A stretch of DNA of 64,000 bases, taken from Fratercula arctica (lineage: Eukaryota > Chordata > Aves > Charadriiformes > Alcidae). The stretch lies in assembly GCA_947846985.1 (NCBI GenBank), contig CANTUZ010000025.1:8430100-8494099 (forward strand). The letters are read 5' to 3'. Position 1 is the first letter of the stretch. The number at the start of each line of letters is the position of its first letter. The notes under the pieces are model-generated. The model saw nothing but the letters and a program-made list of their open reading frames with translations. It did no database searches and was not told the origin of the DNA. A program made the translations under genes and the position numbers. Shown here piece by piece: positions 21,407 through 29,588 of the stretch.

Positions 21407-21452
21407 CTGGAGCCTGTGGAAAATTCACCCTATCCCCGCCGGAACAAGGACA
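21407..21452 (-). repeat. 3' LTR of ERV-1 copy B, proximal part, with TSD of ERV-4
   Basis: CTGGAG (21407-21412, duplicated), then the remaining 40 bp of the ERV-1 LTR. On the minus strand it begins TGTCCTTGTTCCGGCGGG. Preceded on that strand by the polypurine tract GGAATAAGGGGTGGATAA (21470-21453). Confidence 0.93.
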
Positions 21453-21985
21453 TTATCCACCCCTTATTCCATACCATCTTTGCCATGCCCAGATCTCACA
21501 GGTACCAATGAATTGCCACCACTTTCTGCTATCATATATGTGTGTATATTTATGTGTACATACATATTCATACAGATATAATGCCCTTAGTCTGTGTGCC
21601 ATCCCTCCAAAGTGTCCACTGAGTTCATTTAATCCATGGCTTTGGACTCTATCTGTTAGAACAGTCTCTCAGGGCAGGTGAGATGGTGTGTGGTGCTGGA
21701 CTGTTGCGTGCTGTATTTTCGGAGCTTGCAGCTGGTGTACCCAGTGTGGCTCATGCACACAGTCCATGGGCTGAAGATGTAGATCTTGAGGAAGTTGCTG
21801 GGTGCCAGCTGCTGAGGTCAGTTCTGATCCCATCACCACTTTGCATTCCTCAATTCTTCATCAAAATCCATCTGTCCTTAATTTGGGTGATTCTTACTGC
21901 AGTACAGCTGATAGCAACTATAGTAGCAAGGACATACAGTGACAGGGTTACTTAGCAATTAACAACACACAATTTGATTCACTGG
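21453..21985 (-). other. ERV-1 copy B, tail between integrase and 3' LTR
   Basis: About 530 bp with no conserved frame. No env or dUTPase. It ends in the polypurine tract. Confidence 0.7.
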
Positions 21986-23257
21986 CTACTCCCACCCAAA
22001 ATCAGATCCCCATGAGGTACACATTGGACTTCCCCATCCTTCCCGCATCACCCACCAAGTGCACCCAGGTCCTTGGGCAAAAGCAATCCCATGGATGGGT
22101 TGGCCTTTGCCTGAGGCAGGACTAACCCAGACTGTCTTCCCTAACATATTCTGCATGGACACTACGGGGACTTTATCCCCTTCTACGGTACATGGAAGTT
22201 TTGACTGGGCAGGGCCAGCCTGATTGGTAGATCCCCTGGTGTTAACTAGCCAGGTAGCTTTTGCTAAATGTGCATCCAAATGTTTGAAAGTCCGACCACC
22301 CATTGCTCTCAGTGTAGTTTTTAACAGTCCATTGTATCGTTCTGTCTTCCCAGAGGCTGGTGCGTGATAGGGGATGTGATATACAAACTCAATGCCATGC
22401 TCTTTGGCCCAGGTGTCTATGAGGCTGCTTCGGAAATGAGTCCCATTGTCCGACTCACTTCTCTCTGGGGTACCATGTCTCCACAGGAATTGCTTTTCAA
22501 GGCCTAGGATAGTGTTCCGGGCAGTGGCATGGGGCACAGGGTATGTTTCCAGCCATCCAGTGGTTGCTTCCACCATTGTGAGCACATAGCGCTTGCCTTG
22601 ATGGGTTCGTGGCAGTGTGATATAATCAATCTGACAGGCCTCCCCATATTTATATTTCAGCCATCGTCCTCCATGCCAAAGAGGCTTCAAACGCTTGGCT
22701 TGCTTGATTGCAGCACATGTCTCACATTCATGGATGACCTGTGCAATAGTGTCCATGGTCAAGTCCACCCCTCAGTCACGAGCCCATCTATATGTCGCAT
22801 CTCTTCCTTGATGGCCTGAGGTGTCATGGGCCCACCGAGCTATGAATAGTTCACCCTTATGTTGCCAGTCCAGATCCACTTGACCCACTTCAATCCTAGC
22901 AGCCCGATCCACCTGCTGGTTGTTCTGATGTTCCTCCGTGGCCCGATTCTTCGGTACATGGGCATCTACGTGGCGTACTTTCACAACCAGATTCTCTATC
23001 AGGGCAGCAATATCTTGCCATAGTTCAGCAGCCCAGATGGGTTTGCCTCTGCGCTGCCAGTTGCCCACCTTCCACTGCTGTAGCCACCCCGACTGGGCAT
23101 TTGCCACCATCCATGAGTCAGTGTAGAGATAAAGTACTGGCCATTTTTCTCGCTCGGTGATGTCCAAAGCCAGCTGAATGGCTTTCACCTCTGCAAACTG
23201 GCTCGATTCACCTTGTCCTTCACTGGCTTCTGCAACTTGTCGTGTAGGACTCCACAC
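21986..23257 (-). pseudogene. pol: ERV-1 copy B RNase H and integrase
   Basis: Two minus-strand frames (23257-22772 and 22768-21986) are separated only by a TGA at a former CGA. The RNase H part has ESSQFAEVKAIQLAL and LYTDSWMVANA. The integrase has an HHCC-type zinc region (HDTSGH...CETC), then the catalytic triad CQIDYITLP (D), SDNGTHFRSS (D) and SGKTERYNGLLK (E), followed by a C-terminal tail ending LGKTVWVSPASGKG. The order RNase H-integrase and the motif style match ERVL-type pol. Copy C (55428-56705) is the parallel sequence and gives the same order. Confidence 0.9.
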
Positions 23258-23660
23258 AGCAGCCTTCCACTTTCAATGCTTTCCCACAATCCGGCACGAC
23301 CCATGAATGAACGGGGCATATTGCTTCTCATTTTCTGGCAGATTATTATATGGTGGGGCCTCTTCCGCACGCGTCACCTCCTCCTCCTCTGGTGACATTC
23401 ATGGTGACTCCATGTAGCATCAGTTGCATGATGTGTGGTGGGAAGCCTTTCTTTGAACATCCAACCCAGCACCGGCAGTCGAGGTGCTAAGAGGAGCTGC
23501 GCTTCTGTACCAACCACCTCCGAAGCAGCTCGAACCCCTTCATATGCTGCCAATATCTCTTTTTCTGTTGGAGTGTAGCGGGCTTCAGATCCTCTGTGTC
23601 CCTGACTCCAAAACCCTAGGGGTCGACCTCGGGTCTCCCCTGGTGCTCTCGCCAGAGGCT
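23258..23660 (-). pseudogene. pol: ERV-1 copy B RT connection domain, frameshifted
   Basis: Homologous to copy C 54970-55430 (GFWSRGYRGSKARYTPTEKE and following). Indels break the frame between RT and RNase H. Confidence 0.75.
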
Positions 23661-24968
23661 TCAGGTAGGGCCATTCTCCCCGGCTGCGGTGTAGAGCACG
23701 TTTTTAACATCTTGTCCTGCCCGGACTGGCCCCAGGGCCACTGCATGGACTATTTCCTGTTTGATTTGTTCAAAAGCTTTTCGTTGCTCAGGACCCCATT
23801 TAAAATCGTTCTTCTTCCGGGTTACTTGATACAGAGGGCTTACCATTAGACTGTAATCTGGGATATGCATCCTCCAAAAACCCACAATGCCTAAGAAAGC
23901 TTGTGTTTCCTTTTTGCTAGTTGGTGGAGACATAGCTGCTATTTTGTTGATCACATCCATTGGGATCTGGCGGCGTCCATCTTGCCATTTTATTCCTAAG
24001 AACTGGATCTCCTGTGCAGGTCCCTTGACCTTACTTCGTTTTATGGCAAAACCAGCTTTCAGAAGGATTCGGACTATTTTATCCCCTTTCTCAAAAACTT
24101 CTTCGGCTGTGTTGCCCCATACAATGATGTCATCAATGTACTGCAGATGTTCTGGAGCTTCACCCTGTTCCAGTGCAGTCTGGATCAGTCCATGGCAAAT
24201 GGTGGGGCTGTGTTTCCACCCCTGGGGCAGTCGATTCCAGGTGTACTGGATGCCCCTCCAAGTGAAAGCAAACTGTGGCCTGCACTCTGCTGCCAACGGC
24301 ATTGAGAAGAATGCATTCGCTATATCAATCGTGGCATACCACTTGGCTGCCTTGGACTCCAGTTCATACTGCAGTTCTAGCATGTCCGGCAGGGCAGCGC
24401 TCAGCGGTGGCGTGACTTCATTCAGGCCACGATAGTCTACTGTTAGCCTCCACTCTCCATTAGATTTTCGCACCGGCCATATGGGACTGTTAAAGGGTGA
24501 GGGAGTCTTGCTGATCACTCCTCGAACCTCTAGTTGACGAATCAGCTTATGGATGGGAATCAGAGAGTCTCGGTTAGTGCGATATTGCCGCCGATGCACC
24601 ATTGTGGTAGCAATCGGCACCTGCTGTTCTTCGACCCTCAACAACCCCACAACAGAAGGGTACTCCGAGAGACCAGGCAAGGTGGACAACTGTTTAACTT
24701 CCTCCGCCTCCAAGGCAGCTATGCCAAAGGCCCACCGATACCCCTTTGGGTCCTTAAAATACCCTCTCCTGAGGTAATCTATACCAAGGATGCATGGAGC
24801 CTCTGGGCCAGTCACAATGGGATGCTTTTGCCACTCATTCCCAGTTAGGCTCACTTCCGCCTCCAGTACAGTCAACTCTTGGGATCCCCCTGTGACCCCA
24901 GAAATACAAATGGGTTCTGTCCCTCTATAGCTTGATGGTATCAGAGTGCACTGTGCTCCTGTGTCCAC
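23661..24968 (-). pseudogene. pol: ERV-1 copy B protease-reverse transcriptase (435 codons open)
   Basis: Longest intact pol stretch of the family here. It begins at the protease active site MDTGAQCTLIPSS (D-T-G). RT follows from about residue 130: RQLEVRGVISKTPSPFNSPI, TIDIANAFFSMPL, LPQGWKHSPTICHGL and the catalytic YIDDIIVWG, then LGIKWQDGRRQIP and the thumb (AFLGIVGFWRMHIPDYSL). The IANAFF...SPTICHGL combination is ERVL-like (class III). The frame ends after AAGENGPT by frameshift. One extra base just upstream puts this frame out of register with gag. Confidence 0.9.
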
Positions 24969-25077
24969 TAGAGCCTTATACTCCTGTGGGTCTGATGTGC
25001 CAGGCCATCAAATCCACACTGTCAAATAAACCCGGTTGTCCCTTTTACCCCACCTGGACGGAGGCCAGAGGGCCCCT

Positions 25078-25080
25078 CTA
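25078..25080 (-). other. Amber codon between gag and pro, copy B
   Basis: TAG after ...YYDQD, followed by AGGGGC as in copy A. A later +1 insertion in copy B shifts the downstream protease frame. Confidence 0.55.
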
Positions 25081-25566
25081 ATCCTGGTCATAGTATCCGG
25101 TACTCACTTCTTGCAGAAATGACTTGGAAGTTCCTTCAAGAGGATCAGAAGCAAGATCAGGCCTTCTGCTCTGTCTGTGGGTCTTCTTTCCAATTGCCTT
25201 GCCAATGCCGCCTTCCCTAGACAGGGATCCCAGCTGCCTGGCTTCCTTACCCTCTAATTCCAGGCTACTGGCCCCATTATCCCAACACCGAAGCAGCCAG
25301 GTGACTATGTGCTCACCTGAAACTCAGATGAAATCTTTTCATATGTCCCACAGCTCTCTCAAGGATAGGGACCGGGTGATTATCTCTGGTTCTGCCTCTT
25401 CCTCCTGTCCTCGTGATGGCCCTGGTTCATCATCATCTCTTACTAAGCGAACTGATTTCTTTGTGTACTTCTTCTTTTGTATGGGGGCAACTGATACTGG
25501 CATGGGTTGGTTCCCTGGTTCAGCAGCAGTGGCTGCCACCGGGGTTGGAGTAGCTGCAGTGGCTGC
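25081..25566 (-). pseudogene. gag: ERV-1 copy B gag, 3' portion with large deletion
   Basis: Minus-strand remnants: the end of the Ala/Thr/Pro repeats, the KKKYTKKS basic linker and acidic GQEEEAEPEI, then the start of capsid. Compared with copy A, about 670 bp of capsid is deleted between GKKT (about 25180) and the C-terminal QSRRP region. The gag N-terminal part lies at 27568-28090, on the far side of ERV-5. Confidence 0.85.
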
Positions 25567-26093
25567 TGTGAGAAGTAAGTTCCGGTCCGAATGAAATAGG
25601 CTCAGGCAGAATCCTCTGTGAGGCACATTTTTATTCACGTTCTTGCAAGAGCGGGTGACCTAGCAAGTAGGCACACTTTCAGTTCTTGAAACACACCTTT
25701 TTATTTCCTAATCCCAGCTGAATTTTCCCCTCCCCTGTTTCCCATTGGTTAGGTACTCCAGGGTTCACAGTCTGTCCGGAGCGCCTAAAATCCTTCCCGG
25801 ATGTCTTGCCTCTGTTTACTTCTCTTTATGCTACACCTAGAGGGATTATTTGACTAGTTTATTTCTTTCCTTTTTGGTAAAAAAATTGCTCAATGTCATT
25901 AGCCCTGGTTAAATGTTTGACTACCCTTCTAGACACTAATCCAGTATGAATCAGTTTGTCCTTTTGTCTGTGTGATAAGAGATGTTCTACAAGCCTTTGC
26001 TGGAGCCTCTTTGTCTTAGTCATTCCCTTATCATGTCACCTCTGATGGAAACGGCTTTTCTCCTCTGCAAACGCAATACCTGCCTGTCTTACA
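25567..26093 (-). repeat. 3' LTR of ERV-5
   Basis: Runs on the minus strand from TGTAAGACAGGCAGG to ACTTACTTCTCACA, with GTGAATAAAAATG giving a poly(A) signal near its end. Preceded by the polypurine tract AAAAAGGAAAGGGGGAAGT. Confidence 0.85.
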
Positions 26094-26137
26094 ACTTCCC
26101 CCTTTCCTTTTTCATAATCTTATTGTCTTTTGCATTT

Positions 26138-26647
26138 CTAGGGCATCGTTCCATATGAGGCCTCTAGAGCCGACAGCATGATGCTACATTCTTCTTTTTC
26201 TTCTCGAGAGTTTTTATTTTCTTCTAGATGAAGCAGTTTTCCAGGGTATGGGGGAGGGTCTACTTCCATTCGTTTTGGTAGGGCAGTTTCAATTAATCGT
26301 TGAACTAATCCTCGCACACAGGGAATGATACAGCATCCTACAGCCACTAACACTCCTGCTACTATTATAAGAGAAGTCAATATTGATACCACCATACCTT
26401 TCCATTTCCCAGACCAGGAATCCAGCCAACCTGTCAGTGAGGTGTCTGTTCCGGAGTTCTCAGCTAACTCATCAGCTAGAGTGGTGAGCCCTTGAACGGC
26501 TTCATTTACAGTACCATCTGGAGCTGTATTGTTTGGGATGAAGGTACAGCACTGATTCCCTAATATTACACACACACCTCCCTTCTCTGCTAAGATCATG
26601 TCCAGGGCAATCCTATTTTCCCATGTCATTCGGCTGGTTGCGTCCAA
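26138..26647 (-). pseudogene. env: ERV-5 env, transmembrane subunit
   Basis: 169-codon frame beginning in the immunosuppressive-type region (MTWENRIALDMILAEKGGVC). It has the CX6CC motif C-VILGNQ-CC, a membrane span (VVSILTSLIIVAGVLVAVG) and a cytoplasmic tail with PPPY. The type is gammaretroviral-like, close in style to the HEMO/percomORF group of vertebrate env genes. A TAA about ten codons upstream separates it from the N-terminal TM part. Confidence 0.88.
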
Positions 26648-27514
26648 TTTTTATGCTATTCCTTTTAATGCAGCTCTGGTATAATTAATAAACCTCTGTT
26701 GGTTATAGTGAATATAATTTATCCAATCTATATTTTTGTTTATAGTTACCCACCAGAAAAGGACAGATTCGAATCCTGCTCCTATCTGATTCCTTGCTTT
26801 GTGTTCATCTGGGACCCCTCTAGGGACTCCAATGGGATCTCTATATATATCCGTTCATCAAAGGATACACCTCAACTTCTTTTTACTCTATTGCCTGAGC
26901 TCAGGGATCCTGTTACTTCTTCAAATGCTATGGTGAATCTTATTGCCAATTGTACTATTCCACATGTACCTTTCCAGTTAGCCGGCAACACAGATCGCAA
27001 AGTCCTCCCTCCACAATACCACCAGAGATCCACCCGAGGCACTTGTAACGCTGAGTAGTTTGCTCTTACATCCTTGGTCACATTCAGAGTTTCAGTGCTC
27101 AGGGTAAATTCCCCCACAGATTTGGCAGCATTCACACCCTGCCATGAGAGGCACGCTGTATGGTTACCAATTGCTGTGGAAAATACTGGTGGCACTTTAA
27201 CATCTCTAGACTCCAAGGCAGGAAACAGTAAGGAAAGTGAATGACAAGTCTCATTTCCCCAGGCAGTCTTTTCTTGGTATAATGCTATCACACACCACAT
27301 CCCTATGAAATCTTTCGTCCACCCTAAGGGAAAAGGGATGATCTGTGCTGTGAGCCTTCCTGTGGCACAAGCATAGCAATTGCTTTGGTTCAAACTGTTA
27401 ACAGTACGTTTTACCCATTCTACCCAAGCATTTGTCTCACCGTACCCTATTTCAGTTTCAAATGTTTGTCTAAGATCTTTAATCTTGGTAACCGTGACCA
27501 AAGCTGGATCATTT
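26648..27514 (-). pseudogene. env: ERV-5 env, surface subunit and N-terminal TM
   Basis: Surface-subunit sequence with a CXXC motif (SNCYACATGR), several N-glycosylation sites and a furin-type site RVKR near 26880. A TGA directly after the site ends the frame and a shift follows. TM N-terminal sequence resumes at about 26820 (GVPDEHKARNQIGAGFESVL). The open frame from 27807 to 26872 (311 codons) is a chance fusion: its first ~80 residues are ERV-1 gag in the wrong frame plus the ERV-5 LTR start. Confidence 0.8.
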
Positions 27515-27567
27515 TCTGATGGAAACAGCTTTTCTCCTCTGCAAAAGCAATACCTGCCTTTCTTACA
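27515..27567 (-). repeat. ERV-5 5' LTR remnant (53 bp)
   Basis: TGTAAGAAAGGCAGG...CATCAGA on the minus strand matches the beginning of the 3' LTR (26093-26041). Homology stops where env begins. Confidence 0.85.
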
Positions 27568-28090
27568 CTGCCACCGGGGTTGGAGTAGCTGCAGTGGCTG
27601 CCACAGGGGTTGCAGTAGCCGCAGTGCCTGTCGCAGGGGTTGGAGTAGCTGCAGCGCATGTCGCAGGGTTTGCAGTAGCTGCAGTGTCTGCTGGTCTGGT
27701 CTCTGTCTCTTTCCCCTGAGGGTGCTGCATAACACTGAGCAGTGCCTGGTAGATACTGGCCAGGGCCCAGCACAGTGCAGTGAGTTGTGCCTCTCTGGAA
27801 TAGCCACAGCATTTTCCCTTCAGATATTCTACTACTCTGTCAGGGTCCTGTAATTGTTCAGGGGTGAAGTCCCAGACCATTGGAGGCGAGAAGTTCTCTA
27901 AGTACCTGCCCATGATCTCCCACATGCCATGCCACCCCTGACTGTCCAGCCTCGGAGCAGATCTCTGGGTGGTAGTCTTAAATAGTCATTTAACCCTAAA
28001 CAAGACCCGGAACACATTCAGGAAACATAACGCCAGGAACATGCTGGTTTGAGCATCCCAAGGATATTCAAAATTCTCAAAAGCTGTCAT
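27568..28090 (-). pseudogene. gag: ERV-1 copy B gag, N-terminal part
   Basis: Contains the gag start (ATG overlapping the hydrophobic ORF stop as ATGA at about 28090-28087), then a TGA in the second hydrophobic segment, then an open stretch (27925-27563) with PPMVWDFTPEQLQDPDRVVEYL and about four Ala/Thr/Pro repeat units before ERV-5 interrupts. Confidence 0.85.
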
Positions 28091-28404
28091 ACCTGACCCG
28101 AAGGAGAAAAGGGAGGCAAAAGAGCTGGGGAAAGTGTCCCCTCCCCTGTTTCCCCCATAGACTGGGTGGAATTATTAATAAATTCTGAGAGACGGTGCCC
28201 AATGTACGGACAGGACAGCAATACCACATAAACACCCCAAAATAGCTGTCTGAACAGTGATGTTATATCATAAGCTGATATCACGCAGGACAGCAGAATG
28301 ATAATCCTGATCCCTCTTCCAGACATGATAAACATCATCGCAGGGAGTACATAAGCCATATAGGAATTTACATAACACAGCCATGAGAACAAACCAAGCA
28401 ACAT
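28087..28404 (-). CDS. ERV-1 copy B pre-gag hydrophobic ORF (105 codons)
   Basis: Starts MLLGLFSWLCYVNSYMAYVL, about 95 bp downstream of the primer site. It has three hydrophobic stretches (about residues 3-25, 33-48 and 53-69) separated by short charged loops (SGRGIR, FRQ), then a polar tail (SEFINNSTQSMGETGEG). The stop TGA overlaps the gag ATG as ATGA. Copy C (51888-52220) keeps the same frame and overlap, and copy A is fused to gag. ERV-2 has a recognisable counterpart (41252-41034). Function unknown; membrane targeting of Gag or a small accessory membrane protein are possibilities. No homologue is known to me. Confidence 0.7.
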   Translation of the reverse strand: MLLGLFSWLCYVNSYMAYVLPAMMFIMSGRGIRIIILLSCVISAYDITSLFRQLFWGVYVVLLSCPYIGHRLSEFINNSTQSMGETGEGTLSPALLPPFSPSGQV

Positions 28405-28500
28405 GGTGACCAGTGACTATTTATGTAATACAATAAATGCATACAACAAATTCGTTTTTACAAGCTCTAGTTGGATTTTGTCGTTATCTCAACCCTTTGA

Positions 28501-28518
28501 GCCCCATGTTGGGTGCCA
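28501..28518 (-). other. Primer binding site, ERV-1 copy B
   Basis: Minus strand TGGCACCCAACATGGGGC: the tRNA-Lys-type site with two CpG-type changes. Confidence 0.88.
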
Positions 28519-28526
28519 AAAAGGAC

Positions 28527-28895
28527 TGTCGTGGTTTGGCCTCAGACGGCAACAAAGAACCACATGCCGCTCGCTCAGGTCTTTCCCAATACGGGAAGGA
28601 TCAGAAGAAAAAGGCAAAACTCCTGGGTTGAGACAAAGGCAGTTTAACAGAACAGCAAAGGGAACAAGAAAACAACAACAATAACACAGATAGAGGAATA
28701 TACAAACACAATTACGGAACCGCTGCTCCCCGCCGCTCCCCGACTGGACCCGGGACACCCCAGCCCACTCCAAGTGTCGACTTCCTGCCCCCTTCCCCGG
28801 CAGCTCAGGGTGGGTATGGCTCATGTGGGATGGAATACCTGTGTCCCTGCTGGAGCCTGCAGAAAATTAACCCTATCCTTGCCAGAACCAGGACA
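28527..28895 (-). repeat. 5' LTR of ERV-1 copy B
   Basis: 369 bp, minus strand TGTCCTGGTTCTGGCAAGG to CCAAACCACGACA. Followed outside by TSD ATAAC (28896-28900). Confidence 0.93.
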
Positions 28896-28900
28896 ATAAC

Positions 28901-29345
28901 CTTCACAGCCATGAATATTCAGTAACCCGTTTCCCTCTCCTTATGCCATCAGGAAGAAAATGGACGTATACAAATGTAACAGACAATGCAAAATAGCACA
29001 GTGTAATTGAGTAAAGATGTGAAGTAATGAATTGTCTTCTACAGAGCAGTATAATACCAGCTATTTCCTCTTTAGCATTCTTATTACATTACACATGCAA
29101 TTTAGATGTAAAAATCCTTAAAACCCATATGCATTCTCATTCTCCCTCAATATAATCTTGCATTTCTAATATTCTCCTCACTTCTTCACTATTTTTTACC
29201 TGTATGTTTTGGTTGCAAATAAAATAAGGCATCTCCAGGTACAAGACTTGAAAAATATTATGTACAAAAAGTAAAAAAAAAAGGAAAAAGAAGAAGCATG
29301 ACAAGTGAAAAAAAAGTTAAATAAATCAGATTCATTTGGAGTGAT
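28901..29345. other. Unique AT-rich DNA
   Basis: No gene or repeat recognised, apart from short A-runs near 29270-29320. Confidence 0.5.
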
Positions 29346-29588
29346 GCAGTGAAATGCCGAAGTTAAGACTCAATAGACTTGGTGACTTTTAAGCAGGTAT
29401 TCTTTATTGCAGCGCCGGGTGCACAGGGGATTGCTCCACCTAATGTGCGCACTGATTTAGATGTACAGTTTAAATACATTCTATGTATGCATATTCACTA
29501 GTTTTCCAAGAAATGATTACTTATTCATTAACTCATTATTACAGGTTACTGCCCACTCCCGCATGCGCACTAGAGTCTCTCGGTGGTC
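29346..29588 (-). repeat. ERV-6 LTR, left part
   Basis: R/U5-like part in minus orientation (TTCTTTATTGCAGCGCCGGG gives AATAAA on the minus strand). Interrupted at 29588 by CR1; the remainder is at 32705-33138. The left boundary is approximate. Confidence 0.55.

Larger units (their letters stand above)
25567..27567 (-). mobile_element. ERV-5, env-only class I element inserted in ERV-1 gag
   Basis: Minus-strand element with terminal TG/CA and a 4-bp duplication CTGC (25563-25566 and 27568-27571). It consists of the first ~53 bp of the LTR (27567-27515), env surface and transmembrane sequence, a polypurine tract (26112-26094) and a complete 527-bp 3' LTR. Most of the 5' LTR, leader, gag and pol are missing, with the LTR start joined directly to env. 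Confidence 0.85.
15815..28895 (-). mobile_element. ERV-1 copy B, complete provirus carrying two nested insertions
   Basis: The minus-strand provirus is bounded by ATAAC on both sides (15810-15814 and 28896-28900). Order on the minus strand: 5' LTR (28895-28527), primer site, hydrophobic ORF, gag (interrupted by ERV-5 at 25567-27567), protease-RT, RNase H, integrase, a ~0.5-kb non-coding tail, polypurine tract and 3' LTR. The 3' LTR is itself split by the ERV-4 provirus (16143-21406). Without the insertions it is about 5.8 kb. The two LTRs differ at roughly 30 of 368 positions by eye, so it is much older than the nested ERV-4. No env or dUTPase frame follows integrase, in keeping with ERVL-type elements. 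Confidence 0.92.

Noticed and set aside
21453..21985. env or dUTPase gene after ERV-1 integrase
   Set aside because: No conserved frame in copy B, and the region is absent in copy C.
26872..27807. 311-codon minus-strand open frame
   Set aside because: It is a chance fusion of ERV-1 gag read in the wrong frame, the ERV-5 LTR start and env SU; only the env part is real.
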